From Shewanella donghaensis (GTDB lineage: Bacteria > Pseudomonadota > Gammaproteobacteria > Enterobacterales > Shewanellaceae): a stretch of 64,000 bases of DNA. Under the pieces are notes generated by a model that made no database searches, was not told the DNA's origin, and was given only the letters and a program-made list of their open reading frames with translations. A program made the translations under genes and the position numbers. The stretch lies in the NCBI RefSeq assembly GCF_007567505.1, contig NZ_CP041783.1:1798001-1862000 (forward strand), written 5' to 3'. Of the stretch, positions 49,223-59,294 are shown piece after piece; the first letter of the stretch is position 1; every line of letters begins with the position of its first letter.

Positions 49223-50515
49223 ATGACTCGCTCTGAAGCTCTATTTGAACAGGCTAAAAAAACAATTCCTGGTGGCGTTAACTCTCCAGTACGTGCATTT
49301 AACGGTGTTGGTGGCTCGCCGCTTTTCATCGAAAAAGCAGACGGCGCATATATCTTTGATGCTGACGGCAAGAAATACATTGATTATGTTGGTTCTTGGG
49401 GCCCTATGATTTTAGGCCATAACAACCCACAAATTCGTCAAGCTGTATTAGATGCTGTAGAAAATGGTCTTTCATTTGGTGCACCAACTGAGCTTGAAGT
49501 CACAATGGCTGAAAAAGTTATTGAAATGGTGCCATCAATCGAACAAGTTCGTATGGTAAGTTCAGGTACTGAAGCGACGATGAGTGCTATTCGTTTAGCA
49601 CGTGGTTTCACTAACCGTGACAAAATCCTCAAATTTGAAGGTTGTTATCATGGTCACGCTGACTGTTTGTTAGTTAAAGCAGGTTCTGGTGCATTGACGC
49701 TAGGTCAACCAAGTTCACCAGGTATCCCTGAAGATTTTGCTAAGCATACATTAACAGCAGTATTTAACGACCTAGATTCTGTTCGCGCTATTTTCGAGCA
49801 ACAGCCAGACACGATCTCTTGTATTATTCTTGAGCCTGTTGCCGGTAACATGAACTGTATCCCTCCAGTTGAAGGCTTCCTTGAAGGTCTGCGCGCTATT
49901 TGTGATGAGTTCGGCGCATTAATGATCATTGATGAAGTGATGACAGGTTTTCGCGTTTCAAAAAGCGGCGCACAAGGTCACTACAATGTGAAACCTGATC
50001 TAACGACTCTAGGTAAAGTTATCGGTGGCGGTATGCCAGTCGGTGCTTTTGGTGGCCGTAAAGATGTGATGCAGTTTATTGCACCAACAGGGCCAGTTTA
50101 CCAAGCAGGTACTTTATCAGGCAACCCTATTGCTATGACTGCGGGTCTTGCTCAAATGGAAGCCCTTTGTAAAGAAGGCCTTTATGAAGAGCTAGCAGCA
50201 AAAACTAAGCGTATTGCATTAGGCTTTAAAGCTGCTGCAGATAAGCACGGTATTCCATTAAATATCAACTACGTTGGTGGCATGTTCGGTTTCTTCTTCA
50301 CTGAAGATACCAGCCCGATTACGAGCTTCGATCAGGTCACTAAGTGTAACATGGATCACTTCCGTAACTTCTATCACCTAATGTTAGATGAAGGCGTTTA
50401 CATGGCACCAAGTGCTTATGAAGCAGGCTTCTTATCTATGGCTCATGGTGAAGAAGAACTTGCAATGACTCTTGTTGCTGCAGATAAAGCTTTTGCTGCT
50501 TTAAAAGCGATGTAA
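49223..50515 (+). CDS. hemL: Glutamate-1-semialdehyde 2,1-aminomutase
   Basis: HemL converts glutamate-1-semialdehyde to 5-aminolevulinate in the C5 heme pathway with PLP. It starts [26 protein letters not shown], has [22 protein letters not shown] and the PLP lysine in [18 protein letters not shown]. Length 430 is normal. AAAGGATG precedes the ATG; a terminator follows. Confidence 0.97.
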   Translation: MTRSEALFEQAKKTIPGGVNSPVRAFNGVGGSPLFIEKADGAYIFDADGKKYIDYVGSWGPMILGHNNPQIRQAVLDAVENGLSFGAPTELEVTMAEKVIEMVPSIEQVRMVSSGTEATMSAIRLARGFTNRDKILKFEGCYHGHADCLLVKAGSGALTLGQPSSPGIPEDFAKHTLTAVFNDLDSVRAIFEQQPDTISCIILEPVAGNMNCIPPVEGFLEGLRAICDEFGALMIIDEVMTGFRVSKSGAQGHYNVKPDLTTLGKVIGGGMPVGAFGGRKDVMQFIAPTGPVYQAGTLSGNPIAMTAGLAQMEALCKEGLYEELAAKTKRIALGFKAAADKHGIPLNINYVGGMFGFFFTEDTSPITSFDQVTKCNMDHFRNFYHLMLDEGVYMAPSAYEAGFLSMAHGEEELAMTLVAADKAFAALKAM

Positions 50516-50529
50516 TTAAGTCAAATTTC

Positions 50530-50565
50530 AAAAAGGGTTGATAGCTTGCTATCAGCCCTTTTTTG
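50530..50565 (+). terminator. Terminator of hemL
   Basis: A 16-base stem with one G-U pair (AAAAAGGGTTGATAGC with GCTATCAGCCCTTTTT) ends in a T-run just after the hemL stop codon. Confidence 0.9.
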
Positions 50566-50714
50566 CATCTAAAAAACGTGATCTAAGTTGCAACCCCCTA
50601 CTTTATGTGATGAAATCCGCGCGTTATAACAAACCTTAATTGAAACTTAATTTAGCTTTGTTTACTTTCATTTTTAGCAATCCCCTTTTTGCTAAGTAGC
50701 AGTGGAATATCATT

Positions 50715-51962
50715 ATGTTAGAAGCCTTTCTAATATCATTAGCAATACTTGCCTTGTTAAGTATTGTTTTTGAAGAAGTCACCCATATCAATAAAGCCAA
50801 ATCTACCCTATTCCTGGGCTGTCTTGCATGGATAACCTTATTCATCTCAGCCGCAGGTACAAACCACACTCAAATCATTGCGGCGGAGTTAAACGAAAAT
50901 TTGTTAGAGATTGCCACCTTATGGTTATTTCTCATGTCTACCATGACATTCGTTGCTTACCTCAATGCCAAAGGCATGATTCAACTGCTGGTGCAGAAGA
51001 TATTTCCCCAGCAGGTATCCGTGCGAATGTTAATGCTACAAGTCGGCTTATTTTCACTCGTCTTATCGACATTTTGTGACAATGTCACTGCGACCTTGGT
51101 TTCCCTTGGGTTATTGACCACGTTTAATTTAAATAGCCAAATGCGCCGACGCATGGCGGTATTGATTATCTTTGCGGTTAACTCTGGGGGAGTAGCACTT
51201 ATAACCGGTGATGTAACAACCTTAATGATATTTCTTGGGGGAAAAGTGCAGATGTCGCAGTTATTGATATTGTTCGTACCAGCAGGGATCAGCGTGATGT
51301 TGCTAGCGGTACTTTTTTCATTAAAGGCAGAAGGCCATGTCAGCACCACACCAATTAAACAAAACGTTAAAACTATCGATATTGTTATTGGCTTAATCTT
51401 CTTAGTGACGATAGTCATGACAATGGTTTTCAATGTCTTATTCGATATTCCTCCGGTACTGACATTTCTTGGCGGTTTATCAGTGATGTTTTTAGTGGGA
51501 CATACAAGCCACACCAATAAAGAAGAAGTCCAAATATTAGAATATATTCGCCAAGTTGAATTTGATACTTTGTTGTTCTTTTTGGGGATTTTATTACTGG
51601 TAGGAATGCTTAAGGAGATAGGAACATTAGAGCTACTGACTGAGGTTTATGGGCTTTATAACCCAGCTATATCCAATTATTTTGCAGGCGTTGGTTCAGC
51701 GATCTTAGATAACGTCCCTCTCACAGCAGCTTTACTAAAAGCAGACCCAATACTGACCACTGCTCAATGGCTTGGATTAACCTACTCAGTTGGCGTTGGC
51801 GGCTCATTACTGGTGATTGGCTCTGCTGCAGGCATTATTGCTATGAGCAAAGTAAAAGAGCTCACTTTTGTGAGTTATTTGAAATACTTTCCAGCATTAC
51901 TACTTTGCTACTCGGTTGGCTATGGTTTAACTATTTTGCTAGCAAACCAAATTCACAACTAA
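50715..51962 (+). CDS. nhaD: NhaD-type Na+/H+ antiporter
   Basis: The protein has about 11-12 membrane segments and the NhaD signature LSTFCDNVTATLVSLGLL. NSGGVALITGDVTTLMIFL follows, and GSAILDNVPLTAALL repeats the pattern in the second half. NhaD exchangers extrude Na+ or Li+ at alkaline pH and are common in marine Vibrio and Shewanella. The window thus carries both an NhaA and an NhaD system. It converges on gspB across a 15-base hairpin. Confidence 0.9.
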   Translation: MLEAFLISLAILALLSIVFEEVTHINKAKSTLFLGCLAWITLFISAAGTNHTQIIAAELNENLLEIATLWLFLMSTMTFVAYLNAKGMIQLLVQKIFPQQVSVRMLMLQVGLFSLVLSTFCDNVTATLVSLGLLTTFNLNSQMRRRMAVLIIFAVNSGGVALITGDVTTLMIFLGGKVQMSQLLILFVPAGISVMLLAVLFSLKAEGHVSTTPIKQNVKTIDIVIGLIFLVTIVMTMVFNVLFDIPPVLTFLGGLSVMFLVGHTSHTNKEEVQILEYIRQVEFDTLLFFLGILLLVGMLKEIGTLELLTEVYGLYNPAISNYFAGVGSAILDNVPLTAALLKADPILTTAQWLGLTYSVGVGGSLLVIGSAAGIIAMSKVKELTFVSYLKYFPALLLCYSVGYGLTILLANQIHN

Positions 51963-51985
51963 AGAATTTTATCTGCGACTCAAAT

Positions 51986-52020
51986 ACAACTAAGGCACCA
52001 ATTTTTGGTGCCTTAGTTGT
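51986..52020. terminator. Strong hairpin between nhaD and gspB
   Basis: A perfect 15-base stem (ACAACTAAGGCACCA with TGGTGCCTTAGTTGT) closes a five-base loop between convergent genes. Flanking T-tracts are poor, so it may stop RNA less efficiently than its stem suggests. Confidence 0.65.
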
Positions 52021-52053
52021 CATTCGTACTTTAACTTACTTAGCACTACCCAT

Positions 52054-53223
52054 TTAGATTGCAGGTACTTTAAACTCCGAACCATCAATTTCTAATACGA
52101 CATCCCTTGGTCTAATCTCAATGATTTTGAGTTTGCCACTAATCATGTCGCCTTCTTGTAACTCGGCGCCATCGACGTTTAGCCAGCGATTTGTCGCATC
52201 AGATGAGTAAACATGAGCTTGGATATTAAACTCAGGCACCTGCAACTGTACACTTGCTGGTAACTCACCATATTTAGGTATGTCATCTTTCTTGGTCTTA
52301 GGTATTGGATCTAAGCTTGGCTCAGTGACCGACTGGTTAGCCGATGATTCATACTCAACATCTTTAAGTGCAGCTTCAAAAGCAGCAAGCAAATTATTAG
52401 ACTGGTCTTGGTTTAACTGATTAGCCACTTGAGGTGTTTGATTATTTTCTTGCTCAAAATTAACATTCTCAGCGGCAGCGGTTACTTTCATCTGCAAAGC
52501 ATTTAAGTCTGAAGCTTTCTTATAGTTAGAGTTAGCCCCAAGTATGATGGCGTCATCACCATATAATGCCTTTAACTCTTCCGCAGTGAGCTGTCTTTCC
52601 TTGTTGCTGGTATTGTTCCCTGCTGATCTAGTCGAAATATTTGAGTTGGCATTTGGTGTTTGGGGAACCGTTAGCTGTTCTGAATCTTGTTTAGTTTGAG
52701 ATGCAGCTAACGAGCTAACCTGGCCGCGATTGCTTTCATTCAAGCGATACTCATACTGTTGTTCATTTACAGGTTCATTTCGTGATGCATTGCGAGTTGA
52801 GGTGTTAATTGAACTGTTAATTGAATTTTGCGCTTTCGCTATCGGAAGTGCGACTTTATTAGCAATCCTAAACTCAGGGCTGTCATTCACTCGAGAGGTA
52901 CTGTCGCGATTAACCCTTGAAGTAGACCCAGTCCCCTGACTTACGGGTTGCTGAACGGCTAAATCAGCGCTAGTTTGTACTGCTATCGGTTTAATTACTG
53001 CAGATTGAAGTGCAGCAGGTTGAAATAATGTTGATAACCCCCAGGCTAGTAGCACTCCAAATAGAACAACAAAGATTAATACCAGTATTTTGCCCCATAA
53101 CTGAGACAACCAACCTCCAGTATTAGCCGCTTTATAAGGAGCTCTCGGGGTTAACACAGCATCTGGAAGTTCACCCATCTGCTGTTGCTTACCTTTGGTT
53201 ACCGCATCTAATAAAATAGACAT
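52054..53223 (-). CDS. gspB: Type II secretion assembly protein GspB/ExeB
   Basis: GspB works with GspA to place the secretin GspD in the outer membrane in Aeromonas and Vibrio. The N terminus (MSILLDAVTKGKQQQ) is cytoplasmic, one membrane segment spans about residues 43-66, a long Gln/Asn/Ser-rich linker follows, and the C-terminal GspB domain (LPASVQLQVPEFNIQAHVYSS, RWLNVDGAELQEGD) is periplasmic. The linker contains a TSRVN repeat. Its start overlaps the gspA stop by one base. The main gsp operon is not in this window. Confidence 0.86.
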   Translation of the reverse strand: MSILLDAVTKGKQQQMGELPDAVLTPRAPYKAANTGGWLSQLWGKILVLIFVVLFGVLLAWGLSTLFQPAALQSAVIKPIAVQTSADLAVQQPVSQGTGSTSRVNRDSTSRVNDSPEFRIANKVALPIAKAQNSINSSINTSTRNASRNEPVNEQQYEYRLNESNRGQVSSLAASQTKQDSEQLTVPQTPNANSNISTRSAGNNTSNKERQLTAEELKALYGDDAIILGANSNYKKASDLNALQMKVTAAAENVNFEQENNQTPQVANQLNQDQSNNLLAAFEAALKDVEYESSANQSVTEPSLDPIPKTKKDDIPKYGELPASVQLQVPEFNIQAHVYSSDATNRWLNVDGAELQEGDMISGKLKIIEIRPRDVVLEIDGSEFKVPAI

Positions 53224-54866
53224 TAGCTACGCCCTGCTTTATTTAATCTAGGACCCAGCTGACTTAAATAAAGATTTAATTGCACCAGCGTTTGGCTGCC
53301 TGCAATGCCATCAGATTTAAGACCATGTAATCGTTGGAAAGCCATTAAATCTTGTTCTAATGTTGAATCAAAATTCGAAAGCAATCGGGCAGATCGGTTT
53401 TGAACGCTTGCTAAACTATTTTCTAACCACTGAATTTGAGACAAACTTGAAGTCTGACCAATCTCTCTTGGCATAACACCATCAGTTTGCCATAAAATTT
53501 CAAACGTCCCACTAAAATGACGATTAAACCAATCCTTATTAACCCAAAGTTGTTGCTCACTTAATTGCAGTAATACTTGCTCACCTTCTCGGGCGACAAC
53601 AACACCATAGAATTGATTCGCTTGCTGGTCCTCTAGATAGACCACTGCAGGATAATTCAAGCGCGCAATGCTGTTCCAATTACCTTGTTGTTGATGGCAT
53701 AGCAGGCCTTGCTGCGTCGCAGCTTGGCAAGAAGATAAACCAATAATAGGCTGCTTATCCCACAGCGCAAATAATCCAGCAAAGGCATTATCAATACTGC
53801 GGCTTTGCGCCATCGCGGCTCGGACAATGCTTTGACTGCCACTCTCTTTGTTAGCGTTAGCAGCTGAATTAATAGTGCTCGAATTACTTTGTTTCTTTGG
53901 CATGAGTCCAGTTTGCGACTCGCTAGCAGCGGGAAAACTGGATGTATACGTTGTAGCAACGCCATCTTGCTTCGGAAAAAAGGCATAAAAAGACACACCA
54001 AAAGCAACGACTAAGGTCGCGGCAATCGTTAATGGCCAATGTGAACGACTCTCAACGGGTATTTCGCCTAATACTTCTGCCGCAGCTTGTTTGACCATAT
54101 GGTGATCGATAGGCACCTTAGACTGACCATAACCCGCCATTAATGCTCTTTCACACAATAAATTAGTTAACCTTGGAATACCGCCACTGTACTTGTGTAA
54201 TGCTTTGCAGGCTTTTTTAGAGAATAGCGGTTCAAAACGTCCCGCAACTTGCAGACGATGTTGCACATACAAAACTATTTCTTCCACTGTCAAAGGTAAA
54301 AGATGATATCTCGCGGTGATACGTTGTGCTAACTGTCTTAATTCTTGGCGTTTTAGTAATTGCTGTAATTCAGGCTGACCAATCAAAATCACTTGCAGTA
54401 GCTTTTTAGTATCTGTTTCAAGATTAGTGAGTAAGCGTAACTGTTCTAACACTTCAGGTCGCAAATGCTGGGCTTCATCAATAATTAACACCGTATTACG
54501 GCCATTTTGATGATTATTCAATAAATACTGACTAATTAAATCGGTAAGTTGTTTAATCGATGGATTTTCACCGTAGCTAATGGCCAACTCATCACACAAT
54601 GTCGCCAGTAATTCTTGCTCAGTTAAAGAAGGATTAAGGATAAAGGCTGTATCGGTATGATCAGGAAGCTGCTTTAACAAACAACGTGATACAGTTGTTT
54701 TACCGGTCCCAACTTCGCCGGTTAATAATACAAAACCACCCGTTTCACCCAGTCCATAGGTTAAATGGGCCAAAGCCTCTCTATGGCGATCGCTTAAGAA
54801 CAAATAATGCGGGTTTGGTGCGATTGAAAATGGATTATCATTTAATCCATAAAATGCTTTATACAT
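53223..54866 (-). CDS. gspA: Type II secretion ATPase GspA/ExeA
   Basis: ExeA is an AAA-type ATPase that remodels peptidoglycan for secretin assembly. It starts MYKAFYGLNDNPFSIAPNPHYLFLS, with Walker A GEVGTGKTT and Walker B VLIIDEAQHL. A membrane segment lies near residues 277-293. The C-terminal periplasmic part ends in a peptidoglycan-binding repeat (LMAFQRLHGLKSDGIAGSQTL). Length 547 agrees with Aeromonas ExeA. Forms an operon with gspB; divergent from cca. Confidence 0.9.
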   Translation of the reverse strand: MYKAFYGLNDNPFSIAPNPHYLFLSDRHREALAHLTYGLGETGGFVLLTGEVGTGKTTVSRCLLKQLPDHTDTAFILNPSLTEQELLATLCDELAISYGENPSIKQLTDLISQYLLNNHQNGRNTVLIIDEAQHLRPEVLEQLRLLTNLETDTKKLLQVILIGQPELQQLLKRQELRQLAQRITARYHLLPLTVEEIVLYVQHRLQVAGRFEPLFSKKACKALHKYSGGIPRLTNLLCERALMAGYGQSKVPIDHHMVKQAAAEVLGEIPVESRSHWPLTIAATLVVAFGVSFYAFFPKQDGVATTYTSSFPAASESQTGLMPKKQSNSSTINSAANANKESGSQSIVRAAMAQSRSIDNAFAGLFALWDKQPIIGLSSCQAATQQGLLCHQQQGNWNSIARLNYPAVVYLEDQQANQFYGVVVAREGEQVLLQLSEQQLWVNKDWFNRHFSGTFEILWQTDGVMPREIGQTSSLSQIQWLENSLASVQNRSARLLSNFDSTLEQDLMAFQRLHGLKSDGIAGSQTLVQLNLYLSQLGPRLNKAGRS

Positions 54867-54993
54867 CTGGCCAAAAATCCTTATTTAAAACTGACGGCTC
54901 AAGTTATAACTTGCAGTGGTACTTGTCAAAATTTAGCAGCAGAAATGCTAGTCATGCTAAGATTTAGCTCAAGATACTTTGGTAAAGACATAT

Positions 54994-56223
54994 ATGAAAA
55001 TCTATTTAGTTGGTGGCGCTGTTCGAGACAGTTTTTTATCACTCCCCATAAAAGATAAAGATTGGGTTGTGGTAGGTGGTTCAATAGAGGAAATGTTCGA
55101 TCTTGGATACAGCCAAGTAGGTCGTGATTTTCCGGTTTTTTTGCATCCTAAAAATCAACAAGAATATGCCTTAGCACGGACTGAAAGAAAAAGTGGTCAG
55201 GGCTATTCAGGCTTTAGTTGTGATGCCAATAAAGATGTCACTCTTGAACAAGACTTGTTACGACGCGATCTAACCATTAATGCCATGGCTCAGGATGAAC
55301 AAGGTAATTTATACGATCCTTATGGCGGCATGACAGATCTTGAAAATAGAGTCCTACGTCATGTATCTGATGCATTCATCGAAGATCCATTGAGAGTATT
55401 GCGAGTTGCCAGATTTGCAGCACGCTTTGCCCATCTTGGTTTTACCATCGCCAAAGAGACCATTGAACTGATGCAGAGTATCAGTGGATCAGGCGAACTC
55501 GATCATTTAACCCCTGAGCGTGTGTTTCAAGAGTTAGATAAAGCATTAGCGACACAAAATCCTGAAATATTTTTTGAACAATTACGCTGCTGTGGAGCTT
55601 TGAAAGTCTTATTCCCAGAAATTGACAGCTTATTTGGAGTGCCACAACCTGAAAAATGGCACCCTGAAATTGATTCAGGCATTCATACCATGATGGTATT
55701 GCAAGCCGCAGCTAAGCTCACCGATAAAAAAACCACACGCTTTGCCGCCTTGGTTCACGATTTAGGCAAAGCTATTACCCCTGAAGCGCTTTGGCCTAAG
55801 CACCATGGACATGGCCAAAAGGGTTTACCGATAATCAAAAAACTGGCTCAAAGAATTAAAGCCCCTAATGAATATAAAGAATTAGCATTATTATGCAGCG
55901 ACCAACATCAAAACATACACAATGCATTTGAATTACGCCCAGAAACCATTATTAAAATATTTGATAAAGCCGATTTTTGGCGCAAACCTCAGCGACTTGA
56001 CGATTTATTGATATGTTGTCAGGCAGACCTACAAGGTCGAACCGGTTTTGAAGACAGCGAATATCCACAAAGTCACTACTTACAACAGTGTTTTATTATT
56101 GCCAAAGATGTCGATGTACAACAGGTTATTACTGACGGATTTAGAGGTGCAGAAATAAAGCAGCAATTATCTATTCGCAGAGCTGAAGCAATAAAAGAGT
56201 TTAAACAATCATATTCTCATTAG
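54994..56223 (+). CDS. cca: Multifunctional CCA tRNA nucleotidyltransferase
   Basis: Cca adds and repairs the 3' CCA of tRNA. The N-terminal motif is [21 protein letters not shown], with [13 protein letters not shown] and [16 protein letters not shown] following. The C-terminal HD domain ([14 protein letters not shown]) gives phosphohydrolase activities in E. coli. A frame begins five codons upstream, but [12 protein letters not shown] is the family start and gives 409 residues, near E. coli (412). Confidence 0.95.
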   Translation: MKIYLVGGAVRDSFLSLPIKDKDWVVVGGSIEEMFDLGYSQVGRDFPVFLHPKNQQEYALARTERKSGQGYSGFSCDANKDVTLEQDLLRRDLTINAMAQDEQGNLYDPYGGMTDLENRVLRHVSDAFIEDPLRVLRVARFAARFAHLGFTIAKETIELMQSISGSGELDHLTPERVFQELDKALATQNPEIFFEQLRCCGALKVLFPEIDSLFGVPQPEKWHPEIDSGIHTMMVLQAAAKLTDKKTTRFAALVHDLGKAITPEALWPKHHGHGQKGLPIIKKLAQRIKAPNEYKELALLCSDQHQNIHNAFELRPETIIKIFDKADFWRKPQRLDDLLICCQADLQGRTGFEDSEYPQSHYLQQCFIIAKDVDVQQVITDGFRGAEIKQQLSIRRAEAIKEFKQSYSH

Positions 56224-56484
56224 ATGTTAGCTCTATTTTTATTTTATATATCATCCTTTGAGTTGATAAACCTTTACTAGGATTAAACCTAAACTTAAGA
56301 CAGTTGATTGTGTATTTATCAATTACTCAACGAGTAAATTTACTCCAACCCATCAGCTTTACGCTGTTTTTTATCAATTTTATTAGATTTTATATAGCAA
56401 ATTTTAATAGCTGTGACATAATTGATGGGCTGCTGGGTATTATGCCTCGGCAATTTATTACAACCTATAATTAAGGGATTTTCC

Positions 56485-56751
56485 ATGAACAAGAAAGTAC
56501 TAATGATTGCTGGTGTTGCTATGACTGCTCTTTTAGGTGGTTGTGCAAACACTACTGCTCTAGAAGAAAGCGTTGCTAACCTAGGCAACAAAGTTGACCA
56601 ACTATCTTCAGAAGTTAGCTCATTAAAATCTGATCACAGCAAAATGTCTGCTGACATCAAAGATTCTAAAGCTGCATCTATGGACGCTCAAGCAGAAGCT
56701 AAGCGTGCAAATGACCGCATCGATAACATGGCTTCTTCTTACAAAAAGTAA
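56485..56751 (+). CDS. lpp: Major outer-membrane lipoprotein (Lpp family)
   Basis: The 88-residue precursor has a lipoprotein signal peptide with lipobox LLGGC (lipidated Cys20). A helical heptad region with Ala and Val follows, predicted to form a trimeric coil, and the C terminus is Tyr-Lys-Lys, whose last Lys can be linked to peptidoglycan. This is the Lpp pattern. A longer frame begins at 56422, but AAGGG lies upstream of the ATG at 56485 and the earlier residues are not part of the signal. Probably highly expressed; Lgt is needed for its maturation. Confidence 0.88.
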   Translation: MNKKVLMIAGVAMTALLGGCANTTALEESVANLGNKVDQLSSEVSSLKSDHSKMSADIKDSKAASMDAQAEAKRANDRIDNMASSYKK

Positions 56752-56790
56752 GAAACCATGAAAATTAGCTTATTTATATAGGTTGATTAT

Positions 56791-56842
56791 TAAGGCTTGA
56801 TAATAGTAAATAGACTTTGGTCTTTTACCATTTCAAGCCTTA
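56791..56842. repeat. Long imperfect hairpin downstream of lpp
   Basis: TAAGGCTTGA pairs with TCAAGCCTTA at the base. AATAGTAAA then pairs with TTTACCATT with one mismatch, and AGAC pairs with GTCT near the tip, so almost all 52 bases fold into one hairpin. It may end the lpp transcript or protect its 3' end. Confidence 0.6.
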
Positions 56843-56922
56843 ATTGTATCTGCAGTGTTATAAATCGAATTTTACTCCACCACTTCTAGCCTTATTTAAA
56901 TTCAACCAATTAAAATTTACGG

Positions 56923-57753
56923 TTACTTCAAATTTGCCAATTTAGCTGTAATCAACAAATAATCAAACTCCAAACCAGAAACTGAATGACTCTTTATCTC
57001 ATGCTTAAGTTGGTCATTTATTCGCCAAGCAAGATTATTCATTTCTAATAATGTCATTGCTTGTTCACCAGTAACATCTCCAGTAAATGTAATAGCTTCA
57101 CTATTAACAACCTCAATGTCTTTAGGTAAATTAAGTATTAAAGACTTTTCTACTAAGTTGTCATAAATTTTTTGCTTGAGTTGCCACAAATGTCTAGGGC
57201 CAGGAACGAGCATTAATAAATGACCGCTATCCTTTAATACCCGCAAACATTCCTTCCCTTTTAATGCCACATCAAATAATGACACGATATCAAGACTCTT
57301 ATCCGCAAAAGGTAATTTCTTATATGGCGTTAAGATTAAGTTTGCTGGCGTATTGTCTTTATTGGCGGCAAATAAACTATTTTCTGCTTCTGAAACGCCC
57401 CAATGGGTTAAACCTTCCGCATTGTTATTCTCTGCAAGATGCCTCAAATATAGACCGTCTGTGCAACTAAAATTCAAATGTTGTACCGCTAACTGGCCGT
57501 TAGTGAGTTGGTTAAATGAACTCGTTAATCTATCTAATAAAGGTTCAAATAACCCTGAAGCCATTAAAAACCGCTTCGAGCGCAGTTGCTGACGAGACTC
57601 AATTGCCCCTTTAAATTTAGTCGAAGTAATAAATGACCAATAACCTTGAGCATGTTTATCAATATGATGTTTATTATCACAATAGAAACCTTGTGAGTCC
57701 TGATGGTAATGCAATGAGGTCGCACATTTAGGGCAAATCAGAATTGAATTCAT
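56923..57753 (-). CDS. Divergent RlmA-like (23S rRNA G745 methyltransferase family) protein
   Basis: The N-terminal zinc site is kept (C7, C10, C25, H29, in CPKC and CDNKHH) and AQGYWSFI matches the E. coli RlmA stretch EGYVNLL. The C-terminal half has LPFADKSLDIVSL and LVPGPRHLWQLKQKIYD, close to RlmA. But the SAM-binding loop, DIGCGEG in E. coli, reads NFSCTDG here (residues 94-100), so the usual glycine pattern is gone. The protein may be inactive, use an altered site, or have another role. I withhold the rlmA symbol. Confidence 0.65.
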   Translation of the reverse strand: MNSILICPKCATSLHYHQDSQGFYCDNKHHIDKHAQGYWSFITSTKFKGAIESRQQLRSKRFLMASGLFEPLLDRLTSSFNQLTNGQLAVQHLNFSCTDGLYLRHLAENNNAEGLTHWGVSEAENSLFAANKDNTPANLILTPYKKLPFADKSLDIVSLFDVALKGKECLRVLKDSGHLLMLVPGPRHLWQLKQKIYDNLVEKSLILNLPKDIEVVNSEAITFTGDVTGEQAMTLLEMNNLAWRINDQLKHEIKSHSVSGLEFDYLLITAKLANLK

Positions 57754-57796
57754 GACAGAGATAACATCCTAGGGCTTGAAGCTAAATTTAAGGAAC

Positions 57797-57820
57797 AAAA
57801 AACGGGCACTATCACCCGTT
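57797..57820 (-). terminator. Terminator of uppP
   Basis: On the minus strand AACGGG, eight bases and CCCGTT form a hairpin followed by a T-run, about 63 bases after the uppP stop codon. Confidence 0.8.
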
Positions 57821-57882
57821 ATTTATTTCATCAATCACCCCAGTATAAATACTAAGGGATAACTGATTAATGGTAGCTTATA

Positions 57883-58683
57883 TTACAGGAATATAAAGCC
57901 ACATAATACCGCGCCGAGCATTAAGCGATACAGAACAAATGGTGTCATACCCATTTTGCTAATTATTTTTAAGAAGAAGAATATACAGGTATAAGCAGCA
58001 ACAAATGAAACGATAATACCTAGGAAGACTTCGCCATAGTTTATCGCTAAATCCGCTGACACAGCATCTTTCGTCAGCAATATTGCCGCACCTAAAATCA
58101 CAGGAATTGACATTAAAAATGAGAATCGCGCAGCCGCTTCTTTATTAAGGCCCAACATTAGTGCTGCGGTGATGGTGATACCTGAACGAGAGGTTCCAGG
58201 AATAATGGCAAGCGCTTGAGCAAAACCAATTAATAAGGCTTTTCTCCAACCAGTTTGGTACTCAGTTAGCTCGTTGCGGGACATTTTATCGCCAACCCAA
58301 AGTAATAAACCAAAAATAACAGTGGTGATAGCAATCACACCAGGGCCACGAAGATAAGTTTCAATTAAATCTTTCGCCATAAAGCCAAAGAACACTGCAG
58401 GCAGTGTTGCTAAGATTATCCACCAAGCGAGCTTACTATCTTGGGTATGAACACCTTTAAACATACTGGCAACCCAGGCATTTAGCATTAACCAGATTTC
58501 TTTTCTGAAATAAATCACCACTGCTAGTAATGAGCCTATATGCACTGCTACATCAAAAAACAGGCCTTGATCTTCCCAACCTAAAATCTGTGACGGCAAA
58601 ATCAGATGAGCCGAACTTGAAATGGGTAAAAATTCTGTTAAACCTTGAATGAGGGCCAGAAAAATAACCTGAATGGTTTCCAT
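57883..58683 (-). CDS. uppP: Undecaprenyl-diphosphatase UppP (BacA)
   Basis: UppP dephosphorylates undecaprenyl pyrophosphate to recycle the lipid carrier of cell-wall synthesis. The motifs [20 protein letters not shown] and [18 protein letters not shown] form the active site. About eight membrane segments and 266 residues are typical. It lies 31 bases downstream of folK. Confidence 0.96.
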   Translation of the reverse strand: METIQVIFLALIQGLTEFLPISSSAHLILPSQILGWEDQGLFFDVAVHIGSLLAVVIYFRKEIWLMLNAWVASMFKGVHTQDSKLAWWIILATLPAVFFGFMAKDLIETYLRGPGVIAITTVIFGLLLWVGDKMSRNELTEYQTGWRKALLIGFAQALAIIPGTSRSGITITAALMLGLNKEAAARFSFLMSIPVILGAAILLTKDAVSADLAINYGEVFLGIIVSFVAAYTCIFFFLKIISKMGMTPFVLYRLMLGAVLCGFIFL

Positions 58684-58714
58684 GATGTTCCTTTAAATAT
58701 GATTACGTTTCGAT

Positions 58715-59230
58715 TTAACATGTTGATTTACGTGTAAGTACTGCTGGAAACTCAAAATCAATAGGCCAAATATTTTGGCTTGATTGATCATAATCCCCCC
58801 AAATAGTTTGGTATGTTTTTTTCTCAATTGGGTGCATAAGTTGAGCTGCTATTTCAGCTAATGGCCACAACACAAAAGCGTTATATAGCACCTCACCTCG
58901 AGGAAGCTCTACCGGCTCATGACAAATAACGTCATCATAAAGCAATAGATCAATATCTAAACTTCGAGGGCTAAACTTCTTTTCCCCTCGAATTCGACCA
59001 TTTTCTTTTTCAATGCGTTTGAATGTCGCGACGACTTCGGTGATGCTCATTTCAGTGTCTGCTGCAGCGACCATATTTAAAAAGTTAGTTCCCTGAAAAC
59101 CTACCGCTTCACTTTCAAACATACTTGATAATTGTAACTGACCAAATTGTTGCTGCAGATCAATTAACCCTGCCTGCATATGAGCCACAGGATCGATATT
59201 AGTGCCTAAACTGATATAAATACGTGCCAT
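58715..59230 (-). CDS. folK: 2-amino-4-hydroxy-6-hydroxymethyldihydropteridine pyrophosphokinase
   Basis: FolK pyrophosphorylates the pterin before dihydropteroate synthase. It starts YISLGTNIDP, has GFQGTNFLNMV, and the signature FSPRSLDIDLLLYDD. Length 171 is slightly above E. coli (159). It sits 64 bases after folB, forming a folB-folK-uppP group. Confidence 0.94.
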   Translation of the reverse strand: MARIYISLGTNIDPVAHMQAGLIDLQQQFGQLQLSSMFESEAVGFQGTNFLNMVAAADTEMSITEVVATFKRIEKENGRIRGEKKFSPRSLDIDLLLYDDVICHEPVELPRGEVLYNAFVLWPLAEIAAQLMHPIEKKTYQTIWGDYDQSSQNIWPIDFEFPAVLTRKSTC

Positions 59231-59294
59231 TAACTCACTCTTGTAATATAAAAAACAAATATGAAAAGATGATTAAATTGATACAGAAATTTAA

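Noticed and set aside
51767..52057. Plus-strand open frame of 96 codons at the end of nhaD
   Set aside because: It overlaps the nhaD 3' end in another frame and runs through the terminator hairpin; no family resemblance.
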